The notes beneath the pieces were generated by a model that was given only the letters and a program-made list of their open reading frames with translations, did no database searches and was not told where the DNA came from. Shown one piece after another: positions 1 to 11,900 of a stretch of DNA of 64,000 bases. Source of the DNA: Erythrobacteraceae bacterium (GTDB lineage Bacteria; Pseudomonadota; Alphaproteobacteria; Sphingomonadales; Sphingomonadaceae); the NCBI GenBank assembly GCA_024642525.1, contig JAHEAX010000006.1, positions 62,001 through 126,000 on the forward strand, written 5' to 3'. Each line of letters starts with the position of its first letter. The stretch's first letter is position 1. A program made the translations under genes and the position numbers.

Positions 1-1
1 A

Positions 2-1057
2 TTTGGCCCCGTGGCATCGCAGATTGCCGCAGCACGCCATCTGGTGTTCGAACCTGACGGGGCCATGCTGCGTTTGCCGGTGGACATTCTGGTTGCCGAC
101 GATGCCTCGGTGGATCTTTACAAAGCGCGTGTGGCCAGCGCCGATGGCGATCCGTTCGACTTTACAGGCGTAAACTGGCTCGGCCGCGGCAAGCTGGTCA
201 GCACTGCGGTTTCGGCCCAGGCATTTGTCGACGCGCGCCGGGCGCCGCGTTCTTCTGCCCCGCGCGAATATATCGGGCTGGGACGCAACCAGCCGATTGG
301 CGACAATCCATCGGCCGAAATCCGCGCTGTCCTGGCATCGGGCAACCAGAATTGCGGGTGGAACGCCGCTGTCTGGAACAGCCCGATTGGCGATGCGGAA
401 CTTATCACTGCCCGTAACTTGATTGGTGACGAAAATTCGCAGTTGATCACAGGCGCCGGATTTACCGATGCCGCAATTATGGCGAAGCCCGATCTCGACC
501 AGTTTCGCGTGCTGCATTTTGCCACCCACGGCCTTGTGACCCCGCCAGACCCTGCCTGCCCGGCCAAACCCGCTTTGCTGACTTCCTTTGGCGCAGCGGG
601 TTCTGACGGGCTGTTGTCGTTCGAAGAGATTTTTGAACTCGATCTCGATGCCGATATCGTCATCCTGTCTGCCTGCGATACAGCGGGCGAAGCCAGTATC
701 GAGGCAACCCGCGCTGCCGGTGTCGGCAGTGGCGGCGGCACCGCGCTGGATGGGCTGGTGCGCAGCTTCATCGGCGCTGGTGGCCGGTCCGTAATGGCAA
801 GTCACTGGCCTGCTCCCGACGATTATGGCGCGACCGAGCGGCTGATCAGCGAAATGTTCCGACAGGGCCGAAGCCAGGTCGTGGGCGCGGCGCTTCGCTC
901 GTCCCAGCAATTGCTGATGGATGAGGCCAATACTTCGCACCCTTATTACTGGGGCGGTTTTTCCATCATCGGTGACGCAGCGCGGCCGCTCCTGTCCGAC
1001 CCACCGACATTGGCCGCGGGCAAGACCGCTGACCAGAAAGTGGCGTTGGCGAAATGA
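2..1057 (+). CDS. CHAT-domain caspase-like peptidase (3' part; 5' end outside window)
   Basis: This is the C-terminal part of a CHAT-domain protein, a clan CD (caspase/separase-like) cysteine peptidase family. The reading frame is open to the left edge, so the GTG at 11 is probably internal and the N-terminus, often TPR repeats in this family, is missing. The catalytic pair is visible: the histidine in HFATHG (codon 527-529) and the cysteine in SACDTA (codon 674-676). These are followed by the family's GLVRSFIGAG and SHWPAPD blocks and a final YYWGGF motif. The stop overlaps the next start by 4 bases (ATGA), so the gene is coupled to the TpsB gene. Its role in the locus is unknown; processing of, or signalling about, the exported exoprotein is inference. 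Whether it is cytosolic or exported cannot be judged without the N-terminus. Confidence 0.88.
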   Translation, partial: FGPVASQIAAARHLVFEPDGAMLRLPVDILVADDASVDLYKARVASADGDPFDFTGVNWLGRGKLVSTAVSAQAFVDARRAPRSSAPREYIGLGRNQPIGDNPSAEIRAVLASGNQNCGWNAAVWNSPIGDAELITARNLIGDENSQLITGAGFTDAAIMAKPDLDQFRVLHFATHGLVTPPDPACPAKPALLTSFGAAGSDGLLSFEEIFELDLDADIVILSACDTAGEASIEATRAAGVGSGGGTALDGLVRSFIGAGGRSVMASHWPAPDDYGATERLISEMFRQGRSQVVGAALRSSQQLLMDEANTSHPYYWGGFSIIGDAARPLLSDPPTLAAGKTADQKVALAK

Positions 1058-2913
1058 CCCATCAACTCTCATATCCGGTGAACTCTGCCGCATTTTCGCC
1101 TCGCAGGTTGGCCCGCGGCACAGGCACGCTTGCCTTGATGCTGGCGGGCAGCAGCCTTTTTGCAGGCAGCGTGACCGCACAAACGGCAACGCCAGCAGTG
1201 CCGCCGACAACGCGCGAGGAAATCCAGCGGGACCGGCTGGAAGAAAGGCTGCGCACCGAAGGGCAGTCCGTTGCGGTGGATGGCGCGGTTGAACGTGCGC
1301 CATGCCCGCTTTCCGCGCCCCAGTTTGCGCAATTGCGCTTCACACTGACGGATGCGAATTTTACCGGCCTTGATGCGATTGACCCGGCAATCGTCAAACC
1401 TGCCTATGCCGATCTGGTGGGGCAGGTTTTGTCGGTCGCCGCCATTTGCGACATTCGCGACCGCGCCGCCACATTACTACGGCAAAGCGGATATCTGGCG
1501 GCAGTGCAGGTGCCAGTGCAGGAAATCGACGGCGGCGTAGTCCGGTTCGACGTGGTGCTGGCGCGCATGGTTTCGGTGCAGATTCGGGGCGAGACGGGTC
1601 CATCCGGCCGCCAACTGGAAAAATACATCGACAGGCTGGCGCAGCAGGGCATTTTCAATGTGAACGAAGCAGAGCGCTATCTGCTTTTGGCACGTGATAT
1701 TCCCGGCCTTGATGTGCGGCTGGTGTTGCAACCCGCCCCGCGCGAACAGGGATCCCAATCAGGCCAAGTGGCACCGGGCGACGTTGTCGGTGTTTTCAAC
1801 GTTTCACATACGCCGATCTTTGCCGATGCCAACATCCAGAACCTTGGCAGCAAGTCGGTCGGCAGGTTTGGCGGCCTTGCCCGCATTCGCGTCAATGGAA
1901 TTACCGGGTTGGGCGATGAAACCACGCTGAGTTTTTACACCACCGAGGATTTTGATGAACAGCAGGTGCTGCAGGCTGGGCACGAAATGCGGCTGGGCAG
2001 CGAAGGCCTGCGGCTGGGCGTGAACGGCACCTTTGCGTGGAGCACGCCCGATGTTTTCGGGCCCGACCTGTTCGATTCAGAAACAACCATCGTTAGCGCC
2101 TATGCGGCCTATCCGTTCCGGCGTTCGCAGACATCCAATCTTTTTGGCACGGCAGGCTTCGATTTCATCGACCAGGATGTGCAATTTGCCGATCTGCCGC
2201 TGACAAAGGACCGTCTGCGGGTCGCCTTTGCGCGGCTGGATTTCAACCGGATCGACAGTGCCAGCCTGTCTGGCCGCAATGGCTACAGCGCGCAAGAGCC
2301 GCGATTTGCATTTGCTGGCTCTGTCGAACTGCGACAGGGGCTGGGTATTGTTGGTGCCAGCGATGGCTGCGGGCCTGCATTCGTTCGCTGCATCGGGGCA
2401 GGTGCAGTGCCGCCCAGCCGGCTTGATGGCGATCCGACCGCGCTTGTGCTCCGGGCAGAAGGGCAGATGGATTATCGCCCGTCACCGCTACTGAAATTCT
2501 CGCTCAAGCCGCGGGTTCAATATTCGCCTGATGCCCTGTTCAGCTATGAACAGGTTTCCGGCGGCAATTACACAGCTGGCCGCGGCTATGACCCTGGCTC
2601 GGTCATTGGCGACAGCGGCTTTGGCGGCCAGTTTGAAGTGGCCTATGGCTCGCTCGTGCCCAGGACGCTGCGCGGCATCGCCTTGCAGCCCTATGTCTTT
2701 GCCGACTGGATGAGCGCCTATTCGAAGAACATCCCGGGCGATCCGCAAACCATCAGTTCTGCTGGCGCGGGTGTGCGGGCTACGCTGGGCCGCCTCGCAT
2801 CGCTGGATATTTACGGGGCAGTGCCGCTGGAAAAGGCGCCTTTCCAGGCGAGCCGGGGCGATTTCCGCTTGTTGATGAACCTTTCGGTGCAACTCGCACC
2901 GTTTAACCGCTGA
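1054..2913 (+). CDS. TpsB / FhaC / ShlB-family two-partner secretion translocator
   Basis: This is an outer-membrane translocator that would export the giant partner encoded immediately downstream. An N-terminal signal peptide ends near residue 43 (SVTAQ). A POTRA-containing periplasmic part follows (roughly residues 80-230, with repeated QxxGYLxAxV-like elements), then a 16-strand-type beta-barrel. The conserved loop-6 motif appears as GRGYDPG at about residues 509-515, followed by GD.GFGGQFE, as in FhaC relatives. At 619 residues it is of normal length. It ends in LAPFNR, not in the terminal Phe usual for Omp85-like barrels. It overlaps the CHAT gene by 4 bases, and its stop touches the first possible ATG of the TpsA gene. 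Family assignment is secure; the substrate is inferred from adjacency. Confidence 0.92.
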   Translation: MTHQLSYPVNSAAFSPRRLARGTGTLALMLAGSSLFAGSVTAQTATPAVPPTTREEIQRDRLEERLRTEGQSVAVDGAVERAPCPLSAPQFAQLRFTLTDANFTGLDAIDPAIVKPAYADLVGQVLSVAAICDIRDRAATLLRQSGYLAAVQVPVQEIDGGVVRFDVVLARMVSVQIRGETGPSGRQLEKYIDRLAQQGIFNVNEAERYLLLARDIPGLDVRLVLQPAPREQGSQSGQVAPGDVVGVFNVSHTPIFADANIQNLGSKSVGRFGGLARIRVNGITGLGDETTLSFYTTEDFDEQQVLQAGHEMRLGSEGLRLGVNGTFAWSTPDVFGPDLFDSETTIVSAYAAYPFRRSQTSNLFGTAGFDFIDQDVQFADLPLTKDRLRVAFARLDFNRIDSASLSGRNGYSAQEPRFAFAGSVELRQGLGIVGASDGCGPAFVRCIGAGAVPPSRLDGDPTALVLRAEGQMDYRPSPLLKFSLKPRVQYSPDALFSYEQVSGGNYTAGRGYDPGSVIGDSGFGGQFEVAYGSLVPRTLRGIALQPYVFADWMSAYSKNIPGDPQTISSAGAGVRATLGRLASLDIYGAVPLEKAPFQASRGDFRLLMNLSVQLAPFNR

Positions 2914-2996
2914 TGTCGCGCCTTGCAGCCCAAGGCGCCTGCGCAATGGGGACGAAGCGGCCCGAACGCCCGGTGCAGGGCGTGAAAGGAATGGAA

Positions 2997-5900
2997 ATGA
3001 TGGACAGGAATACTGGCCAATCGGCAATCAGCACGGGGCGCGGCACTGGTTTGCGCAAGCGATGGCTGGCGGGCGGATCTGCGCTGGCAGGTGCGGCGGC
3101 GGCACTGGCATTTGCACCTGCACCGGTGCTGGCGCAGAGCGTTCCTTCGTCTGCCCCGACAATCCAGCCCACCATGCAGCGAGCGCCTGCGCGCCAAATA
3201 TCAACCCTTGGCAGCCCCATGCTGGAACAGGTGCAGCGCGAAGTGCCGGTTCTGGCTGATACGCAGGCCCTTCCGACTGTCTCCGCCATTGCATCGCGCG
3301 CCTATATCGATGCCAAGGGCGTTTCGATTGATGCGCCCGTCGTTCCGCCACCTTCCGGTAACACGGCATCCTCACCGCCGGGGACGCAGACCACTGGTGC
3401 GTTTTCCATCACCAATGCTCCGCTAACAGGGTCGGTCACCACGCTGACTTCCACCGTGGCGCCGGCACCCGGCGATACCAATACCGATGGCGTGAACGTG
3501 CTGGCGACAGCCAATTACCTCGCTTCCGAAGTCAACTTTACCCCCGGTTCGCTGAGCACCGGCTCCAGCGATCTTGTTGAATTGCTGACCGGCCAGGCGA
3601 TTATTAACTGGACCACTTTCAATCCCGGTGGCGCAGGCATTGATGTGACTTTCCTGCCTTCGGGGGCGCAGCTGGATTTCACCAGCGCGCTGGACAGCTA
3701 CACTGTTCTAAACCGCATCTTTACCCCCGGTTTTGACAGCGCCGTGCGGATCGACGGGACCGTCACCAGCAACACGCTGTTCGGGTCCGGCACGGGCGGA
3801 AACGTATGGTTTTACAGCCCAGGCGGGATGATCATCGGTTCTACCGCCACTTTCAATGTCGGCAGTCTGGTGCTGACGAGCAGCGCGATCGACAGCATTG
3901 GCGGCGCAGGATCGGCGATCAATTTTGCCGGTGTGGCAGAAACGAATACGGCAGTCGTCATCGAAAATGGCGCGAATATTTCCGCGCTGGACCAAGGCAG
4001 CTATCTGGCGATAGTCGCTCCGCGGATCGAGCAGGGCGGCACCGTCAATGTGAACGGTTCGGTCGCCTATGTCGCAGCCGAACAGGCGCAACTGACCATC
4101 AATAACGGCCTGTTCGACATCACGGTTGGGCTCGGCAGCGGAGATGCCAATGGCATCGTGCACACAGGCACCACCACTGGCCCAGCATCGCAGGGGCTGG
4201 TCGATAATAACGGGCTGGTAATCGATGCCGATGCGCGCGCCATTCACATGGTGGCCGTGCCCAAGAATACGGCGATCAATATGCTGGTGGGCGGCAATGT
4301 CGGCTATCAGGCTGCATCAGCGGCGGCGGTGACCGAAAATGGCCGAATTATCCTTACCGCAGGAACCGGCACCACGGTTACCGGCGACATCAGCAATGCG
4401 GCCGGAACGGCCGACACGGCAAGCGCAGTTCCGGGCGGCAGCATCAGCGTGGCCAATGCCACATTCAATTCCAGCGTTGACATATTCGCCAGCGATTCAG
4501 TGGACCTGCGCCAGTCCGGCACGGATAATCTCATCATCGGCGGCGATTTGCGTGACGATTACGACCTTTCGGTCGTGGCCGGAAACAGCATCGATATCGG
4601 CATCACCGACACGGCCAGCATAACGGTTCTGGGCGATCTTTCGCTTCGGGCGGGCGTCGATCCGGCAACCGGCGGCACAGTAAATGTGACATTGGCAGCA
4701 GCGCAGCCTGATCCCAATGACCTCGGCCAGGAATTGCCGCCCGGATATGCCCTTCCGAGGGAAATGGCGATTGGCGGCAGCTTCATCGTTGATGCCAGCG
4801 CGTCCGGCGCGGATGATTTTGCAACCATCCGGAATAATGGCGGGACCGGTATTGGGCAGGATGCTGCGGCAGGGTCGATCAATTTCGATGTCAGTGGCGG
4901 TTCCAGCCTGATCGTGGGCGGCAATCTGGTGCTCGACGCATCAGCGCAGGGAGGCAAGGGCGAAATCCGGAACGGGTCGGGCACCGCAGGCGACATTACG
5001 GTTAATGCCGGGGCGGGCACAAAGACCATTATTTCTGGGGGGCTGATTGTCGATGCGGGCGTCATTGCAGCGCAAAGCGGCAAGATTGCAGGCAACGGAT
5101 TGGGCCTGCTGGGCAGTGACAGCGTGGCCGGCGATATTTCAATCACACTGGCAGGTGACCAGTTCTCCGCAGGTTTCATGCAGCTCAATGCGAGCGCGCA
5201 AGGCAGTGACGGTTCGGACAGTTCTGCCGCGCAGAGCAATGATGCGTCAGCCGGCTCTATCACGCTCGATATTACGGGCGGCACTACCCGGCTTGGCAGC
5301 CTGCAGATGAATGCAGCAGCAGAGGCAGGCGTCGGTTTTGACAGTGCAGGCACGCCTGTTTCCGGCGTGGCTGGTCGCGGCGGCGTCAACCTTGCCCTGG
5401 CCAATGACGGCACATTGCTGGATGTGGCAGGCGGCATTGCCATCGATGCATCGACCAGCGGCGTGGTCGCTGCGCCGGTGGGCAGCACTGTCCGCCTGTC
5501 GGCATTAGACACAGGGGCCAATGGCGGCATTGTTTCGGGTGGTTTCCTGTCAATCGACACGACCGCGGCAAATGGCGCAGCAGGCGCGGTCACCACCGCT
5601 GGTTCGACAATCATCGAAGCAGCCAATGGAAATATGGATTTCAGCGACATTGACATCAATGCCGCTGCGTCGCCGTCGGGCGATGGTTTTTCCAACGACA
5701 ATGGCACAGGCGATGATTTTCAGGGTGGTGATGTCAGCCTGCTGGCAACTGCGGGCGGGCGTATTTCGGCGCTCACGGCCTATGTCAATTCCAGCGGGCT
5801 CGGCGCGCAGGACGTTGGCGGAAACGGCATTGGCGGCACCATCACTGTGGATGCGAATGATGCTGCGATAAATTTCGGCAGCACCGGTCTTTATGCAGCC

Positions 5901-8900
5901 GGGCGGGGCGGGGTCGGCCTTGATCCTGCAAATTCGAGCCTGACCGGTTCGGCGACGGGCGGAACCATCAATCTGGGTGTGTCCGGCGCGGCAGGACAGT
6001 TGGCGTTTGGCGATCTATTTGCCGATGTCAGCGCGGCCATCCTGTTCAATGTGGAGCAGGGTAGCGGCGCCTTTACAGGCGGCGGCGGGTCCGCCGTTGC
6101 AGGCAGCTTGACAGTGAATGTCGATGGCGGCGTGTTCACTGGAAATTCGGTCAACATCAATGCTGGCGGGATGGGCGGCGTAGGGGGGCAATTGCCGGTT
6201 CCGGGCACTCTGGGCGTAATCGATCCGGTGCTGATGGAAGCACCTGAAATTGCATCCTTGTTCGGCTTTGACGGCGGCGCAATCGCTGCTGCGCCAGCCG
6301 TTATGACAGTTGGCCCGTTGGCAGCGAGCAGCGGCGCGCCTGCATCCGGCCTTCCTTCTGCTGGCGATGGCGGCACAGGGCAGGGCGGCACTGTAATCTT
6401 CAATCTGAATGGCGGCGCGGCATCGGTTCTCAACCTGTTCGTGAATGCAGACGGTAACGGCGGGGCCGGCGCCTTTGGCGATATTAACGCCGGGACAAGG
6501 GCCGGTTCTGGCGGCGACGGCACGGGCGGCGCAGTCACTTTCAATGCACTTGCAGGCACACTCGACGTTACTGATACGCTGTCCGTTTCTGCGCAGGGTA
6601 ATTCGTCGTTCGGCGGCAGTGGCGGTTTTGGCGCAGGCTCGGAAGGGGGCGATGGCGGCAACGGATTTGGCGGCAATGCTACTTTCAACCTCAATGGAAC
6701 GGCCACGGTAACCGCAGGCATTATCGAAGTGACGACCGATGCCTTTGGCGGGCAGGGCGGCAGTTCGGGCGGAACGTTTGATGGCACCGGAAACCCCTTG
6801 CCGGGGCTGGCAGGCGGGTTTGGCGGTGACGGTTTCGGCGGAACATCCAGTTTCAACAACACTAGCGGGTCGATCTCTTTCGGCCAATTCACGGTCAGCG
6901 CAAATGGCGCAGGCGGCAATGGCGGGGACAGCTTCGGCTTCGGTTCTGGCGATTCCATAGGCACGGGCGGCACGGGCGGAAATAGTGTTGGCGGCACGGC
7001 CACGATCAACCTTGGCCAGGACGATAATTCGGGCAACTTCTACACCATTCAGGCCGCCGCCATTGGTGGAACCGGCGGCATAGGGATGGACAGCGGCCAT
7101 GGCGGCGCAGCACAGGGCGGCACTGCCCAAATGGTGGTGAACAATGTTGCTGCGAACCTTCTTGGGCTGACGCTCGATGCCACTGCTGCCGGCGGCGCGG
7201 GCGGCTTTGTGGACGGAAATGGCGGTATTGGCGGCACAGGCGGCGATGCGGCTGCAGGAACAGTCCTGCTGGATGTTAACGGCGCTGGCGGATCATTTGC
7301 TGCCGCGCAAGTCTTGCAATTGCTGGCTGATGCAACGGGCGGCGCGGGCGCTGCTGGCGGCTTTGCAAGCGGCGCATTGGCGGCCGGTATTGGCGGTGCG
7401 GGCGGCGATGCTGTGGGCGGACAAGTGCAGGTAATTTCGCGCAATGGTGCATCGCTCGATTATTCATCGGCATTTTCCACCAATGCGCGCGGCTTCGGCG
7501 GTGCGGGGGGCACAGGTGGCGGTGATTTTACCGGCATTGCCCCTGCCGATGGCGGCGCAGGCGGCGCATCTACCGGTGGGTCAATCCTGCTTTCGGCCAC
7601 CAATGGCGGCGTTCTGGATGCGGGCAATGTCAGCGCGGAACATCAGTTAAACGCGAATGCGATTGCTGCGATTGGCGGCGATGGCGGAACAGGTGGTTCG
7701 CTGCCCGGCGGAAATCCGGGCGCGAATGGGCTGGTAACTGGCGGCAATGTTACCCTGTTGGCCAATGGTGCCGGCTCAACCATAGGTTTTTCCGGGGGGC
7801 TTCGCGCGGATGTCAGTGCAATCGGCAATCTGGACATTCGTAACGGTGCAACTGGCGCTGATGCAACTGGCGGTTCGGCATTGGTCAGCATCGCCAATGG
7901 CGGCGCGATCACTATTGCAGAAGCGGCATTTTTCGATGCCACGGCCACCGCATCCTTTGGCGATCTTGGCGCAAATGCAGGGGGTGGCGGCAGCGCCATC
8001 GCGGGCAATGTCGATGTTTCGATAGCGTCGGGCAGCCTCAGTGGCACTGTCGTCACCATCGATGTCTCAGCCGACAACAGCCTTGCCGTTGGCGCGACGG
8101 GAATTGGCGGGGCGGGCGGCGCTGGCGGTTTGGCGCAGGCAGGCTCGGTCACCATCGATAATGCCGGCACCATGTCGGCCACTGGCATTGCCGTGTTTGC
8201 AAACGCCATCGCTGCGGCAGGCGGCATCGGCGATACCGGGCAGACGGGCGGCGCAGGTGGCACCGCAACTGCTGGCACCATCCTTGTAACTTCTGCGAAT
8301 GACCTTGCAGGGCTGACATCGCTTGAGGCTGTTGCAGGAGCCACTGGCGGTGCAGGCGGAACGGGCGGCAGCAATGCTGGCGGCGGAACAGGCGGCGCGG
8401 CAATTGGCGGGACAGTGGCAATTGACCTGACAGGGACCGGTGCGGTGCTGGCTGGGCTTTCCAACCTAGTGCTGGATGCAGACGCAGTGGGCGGCAGCGG
8501 CGGCACGGGCGGCACTGGCGATGGCGTTACGCCTGCTGGAAGTGGCGGCCTTGGCGGTGATGCGCTTGGCGGTTCGGCTCTGCTTGCCCTCAATGGCGCT
8601 GGCGCAACCATCATCGTCGATTCCGGGCTGGCCAATATTTCCGCCAGCGGCTTTGGCGGCAGTGGCGGTTTTGGCGGCGGCAACTTCCTTGGCGGCACAT
8701 CCGGCGTGGGCGGTGACGGCGGCAATGGCACTGGCGGCGCGGTGACGCTGGAAGCGGGCAGCGGCACCATCATTTCGCTCGATGGCGGGGGCGAGCCCTT
8801 CTCCTTCTACAGCATCGGCGTTGGTGGTTTCGGCGGTGCGGGCGGTAATGTCGACATGGTCAATGGCGGTATCGCAGGCGCGGGCGGCAATGGCGGTGCG

Positions 8901-11900
8901 GGCATTGGCGGATCACCCACTTTGCGCGCAATCGGCGGCACGATAAATGGCACGGACATCCTGGTGTCGGCAGACGGCATTGGTGGTGATGGCGGCATTG
9001 GCGGCAATGACGGCGCGATCATTCTGGGTGCAAGCGGAAATGGCGGCGACGGGTCGGGCGGCAGTGCCTTGCTCGAACTGCTCGACGGAAGCCCCGGCAT
9101 CATCGCTTTCGCCAACGCAGAAGTCGATGCAAACGGAATTGGCGGCTTCGGCACAGTCCCTGGCAACACCGCGGCAGGACGGGTCGATATCCGCGATCTG
9201 TCGGTTGAAACTGGCGGCCTTTTCAATTTTGCATCGCTTTCGGTTGATGCTCTTGGACTCGCTGCCCTGCCGGGTTCGGGCGTGTTCTTCGTTGCAGGCA
9301 GCGGCGCAAACTCTGTTGCCGGCGACTTTACCGTCATCACATCGGGCGATATCGATTACGCTTTTGATGGCACGGGCCAGTGGCTGGTGGGCGGCAACAC
9401 GTTGCTTTCAGCTGGCGGGAACATCTCTGTTACCCATACGAATAATGGTGGCGGTACGATTTCCATCGACACTGCGGGCAGCTTCGATGCCTTTGCGGCA
9501 GGCAATTTCAGCGCAGCAGCCCAGTCAATTCTTGCCAGCGGCACGACACTTTCGGTGCGTGCCGATGGCAGCCTTTTTGCAAACGATCTGCGCGCTACAG
9601 GCGTGATTGATGCTTCAGCCGGATTCGATGCGACTATCGTCAATGCGGCTGTCACTGGCCCGCCTGTAACGGTGAATGTGGGGGCTGGCACGCTGGTGGT
9701 GAACGGCATCTTCATCAGCGCGGGCGGGGATAACAACCCCACTCTGGAAACTTTCGACCCGGCCTATAATGCGGCGATAACCGGCACGGTCACGTCCACC
9801 GGCCAGATTAGCGTTACGGCGGGCGGCAATGCCATTTTCGCGGCCGGATCTTCCACCCGGGCGGACAATGGACTGACTGTCACCACGGGCGATGACATCA
9901 TCATTGGCGCAGGCGCGCTGGTGGAAGCGGCAGCCGCACCTGCAACCGCGCCGGACGTTGCTGACCCGTTTGGCGGCTTCAACAATCTGGTTCTGGATGC
10001 AGGCGGTCTGGCGCGCAGCGGCGTGCTTTCAACGCCAGCACTTACGCCCATCGCATCCATCGCAAACCAGGGCGACATTGTCGGCAACGGCTTTGCGGCA
10101 ATCCTCTATGCCAATGCAATAGATGGGTCTGGCGGCACCATCACGGCCAGTTCCATCAGCGCGGAAATCGCCGATGCGCCCGCCGCCGGTCTGGCGCAAG
10201 GCAATGATAACGGCCTGCTGGGTGCGTCATGTCTGGAAGGGAATGTCTGCCTCGGCACAATCTTTGCCGACAACCGGATCGAAGTCGGGCAGAACAGCAA
10301 CAATGATGTGATCCAGCTTGTGGTTGAACAGGCATCCATCAGCGCGAACGATATTCTTGTAACCACCCGCAATGATATCGTGATGGGAACAGCCGGTTTC
10401 CCCACCGCGATTGATGCTGCCAATGTCTTTGCCGTCACCAGCCTGACCGGCGATGTCGATCTGCGCGATGCAGTCGTCACCAGCGGGCAAATCGCCATTT
10501 CTGCGGCGGGCAGCCTGCTTGGTAATGGCTCGCTCACCAGCGCAAATGATATCGGCATCACCGTAGGGCAGGATATTGCCGCACTGCTGATCGACACGGG
10601 CGGGCAGTTGACTGATGTTGCCAATGTTGGCGGCGCGGCGGAGGCGCAATATAATGTTCCGGGTGCCATCGCTGTGGGCACCCTGCGGCAGGGCGCAATT
10701 GATGTGAACATCGCGGCAGGCGCGGGCAACAGTTTCGGCACTATCGAGGTTGCAGGCGGGGCCAATATCGCACTTTCGGCGGGCAATGCGGGCGCGGGAG
10801 ATGTTTTCCTTGGCGCGGCGACCACGGCAACCGATATCGATCTTGCAGGCGACAATGCCGCATTCACCACGCTGGATGCTGCGGGCAATGTCACGGTTAC
10901 GACCCCTGGCACAATCACCGGCACGGATATCACCAGCGCGGGCGACATTGCCTTTGTCGCGGGCGGCACTGTCAATGTCGCCAATGTCACGGCAGCGCAG
11001 GCTGGTTCGGGCATTGTCACAATTGCAGGCGATGGCGGAATTGCGCTCGGCACATTAACGGCAAATTCGGCTGATCTGGCTGCTGTTACCGGCACTGTGA
11101 CGGTTGGCGATGTTGACGTGACGGGCCTTGTGACGGCCAGCGGCACCGGCGTGCAACTGGCATCGGCGGGTGCGCTCAATGCCACTGCCACTGCAACGGC
11201 TGGCACGGTGGATATACTATCTGCGGGCGACTTGTCGGTAAGCGGCGCTGTTGCCAGCGGCGATATCACGCTGGCCAGCACGGGCGGTTCTGCCAGCGTC
11301 ACTGGCGCAGTCACATCGGGCGGGGCCATCGACATTTCGGCTGCGGTCGATGCAGTCTTTTCCGGCGCGGCCACAGCTGGCACCAGCCTGGATGTGACCG
11401 CCGCCGGACTGGTGGATGTTCAGGCGGCCATTACTGGCGCGCTGGTCAATATCCTTTCGGCCGATCTGGCCATTGGTGCTGGCGGTTCAATCGGGCGCAG
11501 CGACCTCACCAGCGGCGTCAATCTGACCACTGCGGGCGACATTGCGCTAGGCGGGGCTGGTGGTTCCGGCACCGGATATGAAATCGACAATGGCGAATTC
11601 TCCCGCATTTTCAGCGCGGGTGATGTCACAATCTCGGCACTTTCGGGCGCGTCGGGTCCGGCCAATATCGTCATCGGCGATCTGGCCATTGCAGCAGGCG
11701 ACGGCAGCGCGCCCAACATCGGCAATATCGGCAGTGCTGGCGGCCTGTTCATCAATGCGAGCGGAGACATAGATGTTGCAGGCGCAATGGCACTTGCCAA
11801 TGCAGGGGCGGGCAATGTGATTGGCCTGTCGGCGGGCAGTTCCATCCGGCTCGATATCGTAAGCGGTTCTATCGAAGCACGGAATGCTGGCGGCGGGCTT

